64,000 nt of DNA from contig SUXQ01000012.1 of the NCBI GenBank assembly GCA_015060905.1, forward strand, positions 1 through 64,000, given 5' to 3'. This document shows, piece after piece, positions 20,947 through 30,006 of this stretch. Under the pieces are notes generated by a model that made no database searches, was not told the DNA's origin, and saw only the letters and a list, made by a program, of their open reading frames with translations. Position numbers and translations under genes: made by a program. The stretch is from Bacteroidales bacterium (GTDB lineage Bacteria > Bacteroidota > Bacteroidia > Bacteroidales > Bacteroidaceae). The number at the start of each line of letters is the position of its first letter. Position 1 is the first letter of the stretch.

Positions 20947-20999
20947 ATAATAATCCCCCACTGAAAGTTCACTATCAACTTTCAGTGGGGGATTATTAT
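20947..20999. terminator. Perfect 23-bp inverted repeat
   Basis: ATAATAATCCCCCACTGAAAGTT-cactatc-AACTTTCAGTGGGGGATTATTAT. Confidence 0.8.
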
Positions 21000-21138
21000 G
21001 TGAACACATTTTATATACATTGCACCGGTAAAATATCTTCTCTGTAAAATGTTACATTTTTATTAAATATCATTTTCTGTGGTTGTTTGCTCGATAATTC
21101 TCTATAATTTTGCATGAGAAATAATATATTCAAAGTAT

Positions 21139-21834
21139 ATGGCTGAACGTATATTGATAGTAGACGACGAGGAAACACTGTGCGAGGTGTTGAAACTGAA
21201 CCTGGAAAATGAGGGCTATGATGTTGATATTGCCTTCAGTGCCGAACAGGCTCTCACACTTGACCTAAAAATATATTCACTTATTCTTTTGGATATTATG
21301 ATGGGAGAAATAAGCGGAATAAAAATGGCGAAGATGATGAAGAGTGATGTTAAGACTGCTGATATTCCTATTATCTTCTGTACGGCTCGCGACACAGAGG
21401 ATGATATGATTATGGGACTGAATATTGGTGCAGATGATTATATAATGAAGCCTTATACTGTGCGCAATGTGATTGCGCGCGTAAAGAGTGTGCTCAGGCG
21501 CACAACAGGGTACAAAGGTGGTGCCGTTTCTGTCGAAAAACCAAACATTTTGCAGGTAGAGGGACTGAAACTTGACCTTGAATTTAAACGCTGCATTGTC
21601 GATGGAGAAGAGGTTAAACTTGCACGCAAAGAGTTTGAACTTTTGGCGTACCTTATATCTCATCGTGGAAAAATATGTTCGCGTGAGCAGATTCTGAGCC
21701 GTGTCTGGAGTGACGAGGTTGTGGTTCTCGATCGTACGATAGATGTGAATATTACCCGCTTGCGTTCAAAAATCGGTGCGTATGGTTCTTATATAGTAAC
21801 CCGTTCAGGCTTTGGTTATGGCTTCCGTGATTAA
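21139..21834 (+). CDS. OmpR/PhoB-family response regulator
   Basis: ILIVDDEETLCEVLKLNLENEGYDV, LLDIMMG, DDYIMKPY, C-terminal winged helix. Confidence 0.93.
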   Translation: MAERILIVDDEETLCEVLKLNLENEGYDVDIAFSAEQALTLDLKIYSLILLDIMMGEISGIKMAKMMKSDVKTADIPIIFCTARDTEDDMIMGLNIGADDYIMKPYTVRNVIARVKSVLRRTTGYKGGAVSVEKPNILQVEGLKLDLEFKRCIVDGEEVKLARKEFELLAYLISHRGKICSREQILSRVWSDEVVVLDRTIDVNITRLRSKIGAYGSYIVTRSGFGYGFRD

Positions 21835-23254
21835 ACTTTCCTATCATAGGCGACTGTTTTTGATGTTGTTTGCCTTTTCGTGGACTATTATATTGTGTTT
21901 CATCGGCTTTCAGTATATGCGTGAAAAACAATATAAGTCCGAGTTTTTGAATGCTCAATTACAATTATATAATAGTCATCTTTTACGGACAATAGATAAT
22001 GGAGTCTCTTACGAGGAGTATATTGCAACGCAAGAGCAGCCTTTTGATGAACTGCGAATATCTATAATTGCTCATTCGGGTGATGTTGTGTATGATAATA
22101 TGCTCTCTGTTGATTTCCTTGATAATCATCGTTTACGTCCCGAGGTTGCAGGTGCATTGAAAAATGGCTCGGCTTATCATATTGGACGACTTTCGGCTAG
22201 TGACGGGCGCGAGTATTTTTACTCGGCCACGCGAGGCGATAGAGTAGTTGTGCGTACAGCTATTCCTTATTCAGCATCGTTGCGCGAGCTTTTACGTGCC
22301 GACTGGACTTTTTTAGGTGCGATGATTGCTATCAGTTTGGCGATGAGTGTGCTGGCTTTTTTTGCTACCCGACGATTGGGTAATAATATTGAACGATTGA
22401 ATCGCTTCGCCGAAAAGGCCGAAAAGGGAGAGCCTTTTGACGATGATAAAATGTTTCCGAACGATGAATTGGGTTCAATTTCCAACCATATAGTTCAGTT
22501 GTACAAGCAGTGGCAGCAGACTATCAAAGATCGGGATATTGCTCACAATGCGGCTTTGCGTGAAGAGCAGGAGAAGATAAGAATCAAGCGACAGCTTACA
22601 AATAATATCAATCACGAGCTTAAGACTCCTGTTGCATCTATGCAGGTGTGTCTCGAGACGTTGCTCTCGGGTATAAGTTTAAGTGAAGAAAAACGTCAGG
22701 AACTTATTGGTCGATGCTACACGAATAATGAGCGTCTAAGAAGATTGTTGGGCGATGTTTCGCTCATTACCAGAATGGAGGATGGTAGTGCGCTCATTGC
22801 AAAAGAGAAAATAGTAATAAATGATATACTTACAGAGATTGCCGAAGAATTGGAGATAATGCCCGATGGAGAACGTTTGAATCTGCATACTTATTTTGAA
22901 GAAAGGGTGGAGGTGACAGGTAATCTTTCGCTTATGGCTTCTATTTTTCGCAATCTTACTGAAAATGCAATAGCTTATTCCGAGGGTAAAAATATTTTTA
23001 TTTCTCTTCTCGAAAATAACGATTCGGAGTGCCGTATACGTTTCGAGGATGATGGTATTGGTGTCGAGGATAAGCAGTTGTCGCGTTTGTTTGAACGTTT
23101 CTATCGTGTGGATAAAGGTCGGTCGCGCCAGAAGGGTGGTACAGGGCTTGGTCTTGCAATTGTTAAGCATGCTGTTCAGTTTCATGGTGGAACAATAGTT
23201 GCTGCCAATCGTCCGGAGGGAGGGCTTAGATTTGATTTTTCGTTCAGAAAATAG
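21812..23254 (+). CDS. Sensor histidine kinase (PhoR/RprX-like)
   Basis: H-box NHELKTPVASMQ, N-box NLTENAIAYS, G-box GGTGLGLAIVKH; start overlaps the regulator's stop. Confidence 0.93.
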   Translation: MVMASVIKLSYHRRLFLMLFAFSWTIILCFIGFQYMREKQYKSEFLNAQLQLYNSHLLRTIDNGVSYEEYIATQEQPFDELRISIIAHSGDVVYDNMLSVDFLDNHRLRPEVAGALKNGSAYHIGRLSASDGREYFYSATRGDRVVVRTAIPYSASLRELLRADWTFLGAMIAISLAMSVLAFFATRRLGNNIERLNRFAEKAEKGEPFDDDKMFPNDELGSISNHIVQLYKQWQQTIKDRDIAHNAALREEQEKIRIKRQLTNNINHELKTPVASMQVCLETLLSGISLSEEKRQELIGRCYTNNERLRRLLGDVSLITRMEDGSALIAKEKIVINDILTEIAEELEIMPDGERLNLHTYFEERVEVTGNLSLMASIFRNLTENAIAYSEGKNIFISLLENNDSECRIRFEDDGIGVEDKQLSRLFERFYRVDKGRSRQKGGTGLGLAIVKHAVQFHGGTIVAANRPEGGLRFDFSFRK

Positions 23255-23318
23255 TGGGGTTGTGACGGGGATTGCGCAATCTTTACTAAAATTCACACTT
23301 TCTTTCGTTTCTTTGTTG

Positions 23319-23462
23319 TATCTTTGCAACATAAATGTTGCGAAGATAGGCTGCACTCACTCTGTAACTTGCAAACAAGTTTGCGTTACGTTCGTTTGCG
23401 CTATTTTTGCAAACTGAATATTGCGAACATAGGCTGCGCTTACTTTGCAACATAAAGTCTGC
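23319..23462 (+). repeat. Structured intergenic element, locus B: one complete unit plus a partial second unit
   Basis: TATCTTTGCAACATAAATGTTGCGAAGATAGGCTGCACTCACTCTGTAAC...GTTACGTTCGTTTGCGCTATTTTTGC, then ...GCGAACATAGGCTGCGCTTACTTTGCAAC. Confidence 0.85.
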
Positions 23463-23508
23463 GAAAGGTTGGTCGCAATTACGTGATTTACGACAAAGAA
23501 AAAGGAAT

Positions 23509-25833
23509 ATGTTAAAGAAATTTTTTATAACTCTTTGGACACTGTTGCTTGTCGGTGTTTTTTCTGTGGCACTGCTGTTCTTTGCAATATCCAAAGGGTG
23601 GATAGGGTATCTTCCGGATATGGAGGAACTTGAGAATCCCAACTATAAATTTGCTTCGCAGATAATATCTTCGGACGGAAAAACGTTGGGAACGTGGTCT
23701 TATAGCAAAGAGAATAGAATAAACGTAGAGTATCAGGATATTTCTCCCAATCTGGTAAAGGCTCTTATCGCTACCGAGGATATACGTTTTTCGCGTCACT
23801 CGGGAATTGACATGCGTGCGTTGTTGCGCGCTATTGTCAAACGTGGTATTTTGATGCAGAAAAATGCGGGCGGTGGCAGTACCATCACTCAGCAGTTGGC
23901 AAAATTGCTATATTCCGAAGTTTCGGGCAGCGAGCTTGAGCGTCTTTATCAGAAGCCTATCGAGTGGGTTATTGCCGTTCAGCTTGAACGCTACTATACA
24001 AAGGAAGAGATTCTTACAATGTATCTTAATAAATATGACTTTGGCTATAATGCGGTGGGAATAAAAAGTGCGGCAAATGTTTATTTTGGAAAATTGCCGA
24101 AAGACCTGACAATAGAAGAGTCTGCGATGCTTGTGGGAATGTGTAAAAACTCTTCTCTCTACAATCCTCGTCGTCGTCCCGAACTTACTAAGCAGCGTCG
24201 CAATGTGGTTCTCGGGCAGATGGTTAAGGCCGGATATTTGACAAAGGAAGAGGGCGAGGAACTTAAAAAGAGCGAAATGGTGCTCGACTTTCATTCTGCC
24301 GACCATAAGGCCGGTCTTGCGACATACTTCCGCGAGTATCTTCGCAGTGTGATGACTGCCAAAAAGCCCGAGAAAAAGAATTATCGCGGGTGGCAGATGC
24401 AGAAATTCTATGAAGATTCAATCGATTGGGAAAAAGACCCTCTCTTCGGCTGGTGCAACAAGAACCAAAAGCCTGACGGTAGCAACTATAATGTTTACAC
24501 CGATGGCCTGAAAATATATACAACCATCGATTCGCGCATGCAGACGTATCTTGAGGAGGCTGTCAAAGAGCATGTTGCCGATTATCTTCAGCCTCGTTTT
24601 TTCAAGGCAAAAAAGGGTAAAAAAACAGCTCCTTTTACCAACCAATTATCGGTTGAAGAGGTTGAGGCTATCATGAATCGCGCCATGAAACAGAGTGACA
24701 GGTATCGCATAATGAAAAAGGCCGGTGCAAGCGAAAAGGAAATAGAGAAAGCGTTTAACACTCCTTGTGATATGCAGGTGTTTGGATACAATGGGATGAT
24801 TGATACTATTATGACGCCCATGGACTCTTTGAAATATTACAAGTATTTTCTTCGCACGGGCGTAATGTCTATGGATCCGCATACGGGCGAGGTTAAGGCT
24901 TATGTGGGTGGTCCCAACTTCTATCACTTTAAATATGACATGGCGATGGTGGGACGTCGTCAGGTGGGTTCTACGATAAAGCCTTATCTTTACTCTTTGG
25001 CTATGGAGAATGGCTTTACACCTTGCGACGAGACGCGTAATGTTCCGCAAACACTTGTTACAGAGGATGGAAAGGTGTGGAGCCCCAAAAATACTTCAAA
25101 GGCTCGATACGGTGAAATTGTAGACCTTAAATGGGGATTGGCAAATTCAAATAACTGGATTTCTGCTTATCTTATGAGTAAACTTAATCCCTATACATTT
25201 GTGAAATTGTTGCACGAGTATGGCTTGCGTAATCAGGATATACAACCTGTTCCTTCTATTTGCTTGGGGCCCAGCGAGGCGTCTGTGGGCGAAATGGTCA
25301 GTGCATATACTGCTTTTGTTGGCAAGGGTATACGTACGGCTCCGCTCTTTGTGACACGCATCGAGGATAATGAGGGTAATACAGTTTCTACATTCTCGGC
25401 GCAGAAAAATGAGGTTATCAGCGAAGAGAGTTCGTATAAGATGATTACTATGCTCCGTGCAGTTGTAAACGAGGGTACAGGCGGTCGCGTGCGTCGTGTG
25501 TATAAGATAAATGCGGACATGGGTGCAAAGACCGGTACTACACAAAATAACTCCGATGGTTGGTTTATGGGATTTACTCCTTCGCTGGTTACTGGCTGTT
25601 GGGTCGGTGGTGAGGACCGTGATATTCACTTTGATAATATGAGTGAAGGTCAGGGTGCATCTATGGCGTTGCCTATTTGGGGTATATATATGAGTAAGGT
25701 TTATGCCGATAAGACATTGCCTTATTCTCAGACTGAGGTTTTTGAACTTCCCGAGGGTTATAATCCTTGCGGTAGCAAGGCTGTTAAGGTCGAGGAGGTT
25801 ACAACCGGTGGATTTGATGAGTTGTTTCAGTAA
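23509..25833 (+). CDS. Class A penicillin-binding protein (PBP1A-like transglycosylase/transpeptidase)
   Basis: ATEDIRFSRHSGID, GGGSTITQQLAKLLY, GSTIKPYLYSLAMENG, GAKTGTTQNNSDGWFMGFTP; in-frame Met at 23509. Confidence 0.93.
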   Translation: MLKKFFITLWTLLLVGVFSVALLFFAISKGWIGYLPDMEELENPNYKFASQIISSDGKTLGTWSYSKENRINVEYQDISPNLVKALIATEDIRFSRHSGIDMRALLRAIVKRGILMQKNAGGGSTITQQLAKLLYSEVSGSELERLYQKPIEWVIAVQLERYYTKEEILTMYLNKYDFGYNAVGIKSAANVYFGKLPKDLTIEESAMLVGMCKNSSLYNPRRRPELTKQRRNVVLGQMVKAGYLTKEEGEELKKSEMVLDFHSADHKAGLATYFREYLRSVMTAKKPEKKNYRGWQMQKFYEDSIDWEKDPLFGWCNKNQKPDGSNYNVYTDGLKIYTTIDSRMQTYLEEAVKEHVADYLQPRFFKAKKGKKTAPFTNQLSVEEVEAIMNRAMKQSDRYRIMKKAGASEKEIEKAFNTPCDMQVFGYNGMIDTIMTPMDSLKYYKYFLRTGVMSMDPHTGEVKAYVGGPNFYHFKYDMAMVGRRQVGSTIKPYLYSLAMENGFTPCDETRNVPQTLVTEDGKVWSPKNTSKARYGEIVDLKWGLANSNNWISAYLMSKLNPYTFVKLLHEYGLRNQDIQPVPSICLGPSEASVGEMVSAYTAFVGKGIRTAPLFVTRIEDNEGNTVSTFSAQKNEVISEESSYKMITMLRAVVNEGTGGRVRRVYKINADMGAKTGTTQNNSDGWFMGFTPSLVTGCWVGGEDRDIHFDNMSEGQGASMALPIWGIYMSKVYADKTLPYSQTEVFELPEGYNPCGSKAVKVEEVTTGGFDELFQ

Positions 25834-25845
25834 AATTAAAAGGCT

Positions 25846-26610
25846 ATGAAATTTGTTGGAATTATTCCCGCACGATATGCGTCTACGCGCTTTCCGGCCA
25901 AAGTGCTTGCCTTGCTTAACGGTAAGACTGTTATACAGCGTGTTTATGAGCAGGTGAAAGATTGCTTCGACGATTTATATGTTGCTACGGACGATAGTCG
26001 CATCGCTGATGTTGTAACTTCGTTTGGTGGCAAGGTTGTGATGACTTCAGAGGATTGCAAGAATGGTACCGAGCGTTGTTTCGATGCGTGTTGCAACCTT
26101 AATATTGATTGTGACGTGGTTGTGAACGTACAGGGTGACGAGCCTTTTATACAGCGTAAGCAGATAGAGACGTTAATGTCGTGTTTCGCCGATGAACGTA
26201 CGGATATTGCCACGCTTGTGAAGCCTTTTGAGCAGACTGACGGTTGGGAACGTTTGAGTAATCCCAATTCTCCAAAAGTGGTGCTTGATGATGATAATTT
26301 TGCGATGTATTTCAGCCGTTCGGTTGTTCCTTATTTGCGTGGAGTAGAGCAGGATGAGTGGCTCGACAAGCATGTTTTTTACAAACATCTGGGAGTTTAT
26401 GCCTATCGTCTTGATGTGTTGAAAAAGATTACATCTTTGCAGCAGACTCCTCTCGAAAAGGTCGAGAGCTTGGAGCAGCTTCGTTGGCTCGAGCATGGAT
26501 ATAAAATAAAGGTGGGTGTTACAAATATCGAGACTATTGGCATTGATACGCCCGAGGATTTGGAGCGTGCAAAGGAGTTTGCCTCTTCTATTGGTCTTTG
26601 TTGGGAGTAA
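25846..26610 (+). CDS. kdsB: 3-deoxy-manno-octulosonate cytidylyltransferase
   Basis: IIPARYASTRFPAKVLALLNGKTVIQRVYE; VVNVQGDEPFI; HLGVYAYR; TPEDLERAK. Confidence 0.96.
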   Translation: MKFVGIIPARYASTRFPAKVLALLNGKTVIQRVYEQVKDCFDDLYVATDDSRIADVVTSFGGKVVMTSEDCKNGTERCFDACCNLNIDCDVVVNVQGDEPFIQRKQIETLMSCFADERTDIATLVKPFEQTDGWERLSNPNSPKVVLDDDNFAMYFSRSVVPYLRGVEQDEWLDKHVFYKHLGVYAYRLDVLKKITSLQQTPLEKVESLEQLRWLEHGYKIKVGVTNIETIGIDTPEDLERAKEFASSIGLCWE

Positions 26611-26633
26611 TTTCTGTGTAAAAGAAAAATTGT

Positions 26634-27905
26634 ATGCCTCACGCTGTTCCCGAAATAAAGGCAATGGAGATGCAGAATATAAAGCTGCCTCAAAAGGTGC
26701 AGTTTTCTAACGGTGTGCCTTTATTTCTTATAAATGGGGGTGTGCACGAGGTTGTAAGGCTCGATCTTCTTTTTCGTGGCGGTTATGCTGTTCAGAGTCG
26801 ACCTTTGCAGGCACTTTTTACCAACAGAATGTTGCGTGAGGGCAACAGTGTGCTGAATGCGGCTGCTGTTTCGCGTAAATTGGACTCGTGCGGTGCGTGG
26901 ATGGAAACATATTCTTCGCAGAATTGTAACCATATAACGCTCTATACTTTGCGCAGGCATCTGCCGGAATTGTTGAAAGTGCTTGCCGAAATTGTGAAAA
27001 ATCCCGCTTTTCCGCAGAAAAATCTTGATGTTGTCCGCAGGGCCAATAAATCTCATTTTCTTATAAACAGTCGCAAGGTGGACGTTGTTGCGCAACGTCA
27101 TTTTGAAAAGGCTATATGGGGCAGCGAACATAAATTCGGCCGTTTGGTCTGTGCCGAGGATTATGATGCTGTTACTGTCGAACTTTTGCGAGAGTATTAC
27201 GGGAATGTCTATGGCTCACAAAATTGTACGATTTTTTTATCGGGGAAATTCGATGATTGTGAGGTGGGAAAACTCGGCGATTATTTTGGAAAAGAGCAGT
27301 GGGGCGCTTCGTCGCGTGTGTCAATAGATGATCTTCCGCCTCTTGCTTCGATGCGCGGACGTGTAAATGTAAAAGTGGACGATACTATGCAGAGTGGCAT
27401 AAAAATAGGAATGATGGCGGTGGATTCCTCGCACCCCGATTTTTATACTCTGAAATATCTTTCTGTGCTTCTCGGTGGCTTTTTCGGCAGTCGCCTGATG
27501 ACTAACGTCAGGGAACGTAACGGCTATACTTATCATATTGAGGCTGACCTTTCTGCGTTTGGTCACCGTAATGCTTTTTCGGTAACTTCCGAGGCGGCAA
27601 ATGAGTATGTGCAACCGCTTATCGACGAGGTTTATAACGAGTTTCATCGCTTGCAGACAGAGCCTGTATTTGTAGAGGAAATGGAAAAGCTGCGCAACTG
27701 CACCTTGGGCGAACTTTGTCGCGAATATGAGGGTGTTCTTGCTAAGGCTGACGTGTTTATAAATACATGGCTTTCGGGCGAGGCTTTTGATGGGGTGAAT
27801 AGTTATCTTGATGTTGTGCGCAATGCGTCGCCGGACGATTTTATGCGTCTCGCTTGTAAATATTTAATACCGGAAAATATGGTCGAGGTTGTTGCCGGTG
27901 TTTAA
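26634..27905 (+). CDS. M16-family (insulinase-like) protein lacking the HxxEH zinc motif
   Basis: Overall M16 pattern with C-terminal GSRLMTNVRERNGYTYHI, but the expected HxxEH region reads LQALFTNRMLREGN. Confidence 0.8.
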   Translation: MPHAVPEIKAMEMQNIKLPQKVQFSNGVPLFLINGGVHEVVRLDLLFRGGYAVQSRPLQALFTNRMLREGNSVLNAAAVSRKLDSCGAWMETYSSQNCNHITLYTLRRHLPELLKVLAEIVKNPAFPQKNLDVVRRANKSHFLINSRKVDVVAQRHFEKAIWGSEHKFGRLVCAEDYDAVTVELLREYYGNVYGSQNCTIFLSGKFDDCEVGKLGDYFGKEQWGASSRVSIDDLPPLASMRGRVNVKVDDTMQSGIKIGMMAVDSSHPDFYTLKYLSVLLGGFFGSRLMTNVRERNGYTYHIEADLSAFGHRNAFSVTSEAANEYVQPLIDEVYNEFHRLQTEPVFVEEMEKLRNCTLGELCREYEGVLAKADVFINTWLSGEAFDGVNSYLDVVRNASPDDFMRLACKYLIPENMVEVVAGV

Positions 27906-27989
27906 ATGCATATTCTTTGTGTGTTAATAAAGTAAGTATCTTATAACTCTACTTAACTTAATTCTTTTGCGATTCTCGAACTTTATCAC

Positions 27990-28100
27990 TATCTTTGTAA
28001 AAGATATACTGCACTCGCTGTAAAAAATATAAATGCAAGCTTTATGTTTTTTGCTCGTTTGTAACAATCTTTGTGGTAAACGCAAACGTGTGTTGCGTTT
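27990..28100 (+). repeat. Structured intergenic element, locus D (diverged unit)
   Basis: TATCTTTGTAAAAGATATACTGCACTCGCTGTAAAAAATATAAATGCAAGCTTTATG...GCTCGTTTGTAACAATCTTTG; followed by hairpin AAACGCAA-acgtgtg-TTGCGTTT. Confidence 0.75.
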
Positions 28101-28207
28101 GATGTAAAATATAAAGTTATATCTTACGCTCTTTTGCCACGATGTTTGTGTTTTTGGACGGGCAAATATTTTTTAGTTTGCAGGGTGTAAAGCTATTAAT
28201 TGACAAA

Positions 28208-29500
28208 ATGAAACGCACAATATATATATTTATTTCATTGATGCTCTCGTTTGCCACAATGGCTGCGGGACAAAATAATTTCACAAATGCCGTAAGGGAT
28301 GGGGTAGATGCTGTCAAAGAGGGATTCTCTCCTTTGACAAAGCTTCTTTCCGGGAAAGATTCGGCAACGGTAAATTCCAAAGAGAAAAAATCAAAATCCG
28401 TAATAAAATCTTTTACATTAAAGGATGGGTCGAAATATACAGGCGAGGCGCGTGGTAAAAAGCCTCATGGTACAGGGCGTATAGTCTATCCTAACGGTGA
28501 TTTTTACGAAGGGACTTTTGTTAAGGGCAAACGCAACGGAAAAGGAGTGTATGTCTTTAAGGATGGTGAACGTTACGAGGGGGATTTTGTGAACGACCGC
28601 CATCATGGTACCGGAGTATATAAATTCTCCGATGGTCGTCGTTACGAAGGCGAGTGGGAAAATGATTTTCAGCAAGGAAACGGAACAATGTACTACCCTA
28701 ATGGCGATAAATATGTAGGTGCCTGGTTCGAGGATAAACGCAGTGGCCTCGGCACATATTTATGGGAAAATGGTGCAATGTATATTGGCGAATGGGAAAA
28801 TGACAAGCACGAGGGACAAGGTACTCTTCAATGGAGCGACAATAGCAAATATGAAGGCTCTTGGCACAATGACCTTATTCATGGCAAGGGTGTATACACA
28901 TACACCAACGGTGACGTATACGACGGCGATTGGGTAGCCGGGGTGCGCACCGGCAAGGGTGTCTATAAATTTGCCACAGGCGACGTTTATAGTGGAGATT
29001 ATAGAAACGGCGAGTGGAACGGCACAGGTACATACACCGGTGTTAATGGTGCAAAGTATCATGGAGGGTTCCGCAACGGTGTAAGACACGGATACGGAAA
29101 AGCAACGCTGGCCAATGGTGCCGTATACGAGGGAAATTGGAAAAACGGCCTTCGTGACGGAGAGGGAAAATATTTCTGGGCAAACGGCGATGTTTACGAA
29201 GGAAATTGGGCAAACGATAAAATGAACGGCTTCGGAATGTTGCGCCTTGCAAACGGAAATAAATATCGTGGCAATTTCGTGGATGGTCTCGAGCATGGCG
29301 AAGGTCTTGCCGAGGATAAGGATGGTTACAGATACGAAGGGAATTTCTCCTCGGGTAAACGTCACGGTACGTTTGTGGTTAAGGATAGTACAGGCAATGT
29401 AGTGCGCACATGCGAATATATAATGGGGCAGATAAAGCCTGCCGAGCCCGAGGTTAAAGAACAACCAAAGACAACAACCAAAAGAAAAAGGAGAAGATAA
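28208..29500 (+). CDS. Secreted MORN-repeat protein
   Basis: Signal peptide MKRTIYIFISLMLSFATMAAGQ, then 14 consecutive approximately 23-aa YEGxWxNGxxHGxGxxxxxNGxx units. Confidence 0.9.
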   Translation: MKRTIYIFISLMLSFATMAAGQNNFTNAVRDGVDAVKEGFSPLTKLLSGKDSATVNSKEKKSKSVIKSFTLKDGSKYTGEARGKKPHGTGRIVYPNGDFYEGTFVKGKRNGKGVYVFKDGERYEGDFVNDRHHGTGVYKFSDGRRYEGEWENDFQQGNGTMYYPNGDKYVGAWFEDKRSGLGTYLWENGAMYIGEWENDKHEGQGTLQWSDNSKYEGSWHNDLIHGKGVYTYTNGDVYDGDWVAGVRTGKGVYKFATGDVYSGDYRNGEWNGTGTYTGVNGAKYHGGFRNGVRHGYGKATLANGAVYEGNWKNGLRDGEGKYFWANGDVYEGNWANDKMNGFGMLRLANGNKYRGNFVDGLEHGEGLAEDKDGYRYEGNFSSGKRHGTFVVKDSTGNVVRTCEYIMGQIKPAEPEVKEQPKTTTKRKRRR

Positions 29501-29523
29501 ACATTGTATAAAAAACATAAAAT

Positions 29524-29973
29524 ATGATACTCGATACATTGAACAATTTGCATAAGTATGCATCGTTGAATCCGCTTTTTCCAAAAGCAATAGAGTTTTT
29601 GACAACGACAGACTTGTCGAGCCTGCCTCTTGGTCGCAACGAAATAATGGGTGATGAAATTTTTGCAAATGTGATGGAAGTTCCACCCCACACAAAAGAG
29701 GAAATACCTCTTGAAGTTCACAGAAAATATATAGATATACAGGTGCCTATAAGCGGTGACGAAGTAATGGGCTACATTCCTTTCGAAGAACTTCCCGATG
29801 GCGAGTATAACGCCGAGAAAGATGTTACACTCTATCCGGTGGGAATGTTGGCACATGACTATGTGAATGTTAAACGCTCAATGTTTACAATGTTCTTCCC
29901 TCAGGATGGTCATGCACCCGCAGTAACATCAGTTAAATTAAAAAAGATAATAGTAAAAATCGCTGTGAAATAA
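29524..29973 (+). CDS. YhcH/YjgK/YiaL family protein
   Basis: EVPPHTKEEIPLEVHRKYIDIQVPISGDEVMGY and C-terminal MFFPQDGHAPAV. Confidence 0.85.
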   Translation: MILDTLNNLHKYASLNPLFPKAIEFLTTTDLSSLPLGRNEIMGDEIFANVMEVPPHTKEEIPLEVHRKYIDIQVPISGDEVMGYIPFEELPDGEYNAEKDVTLYPVGMLAHDYVNVKRSMFTMFFPQDGHAPAVTSVKLKKIIVKIAVK

Positions 29974-30006
29974 AATCAAAATATTAACATATAAACATTT
30001 CCAATC

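Noticed and set aside
23286-23642. 118-aa minus-strand ORF containing ANERNANLFASYRVSAAYLRN
   Set aside because: This is antisense translation of the intergenic element plus the start of the PBP gene, and a similar string occurs at the unrelated locus C.
28430-29390. Periodic DNA pattern that could suggest a repeat array
   Set aside because: Explained by the 69-bp (23-aa) coding periodicity of MORN repeats; units are not identical and there are no spacers, so it is not a CRISPR array.
28760-29695. 311-aa antisense ORF over the MORN gene
   Set aside because: Periodic sequence is the mirror of the MORN repeats; no independent coding evidence.
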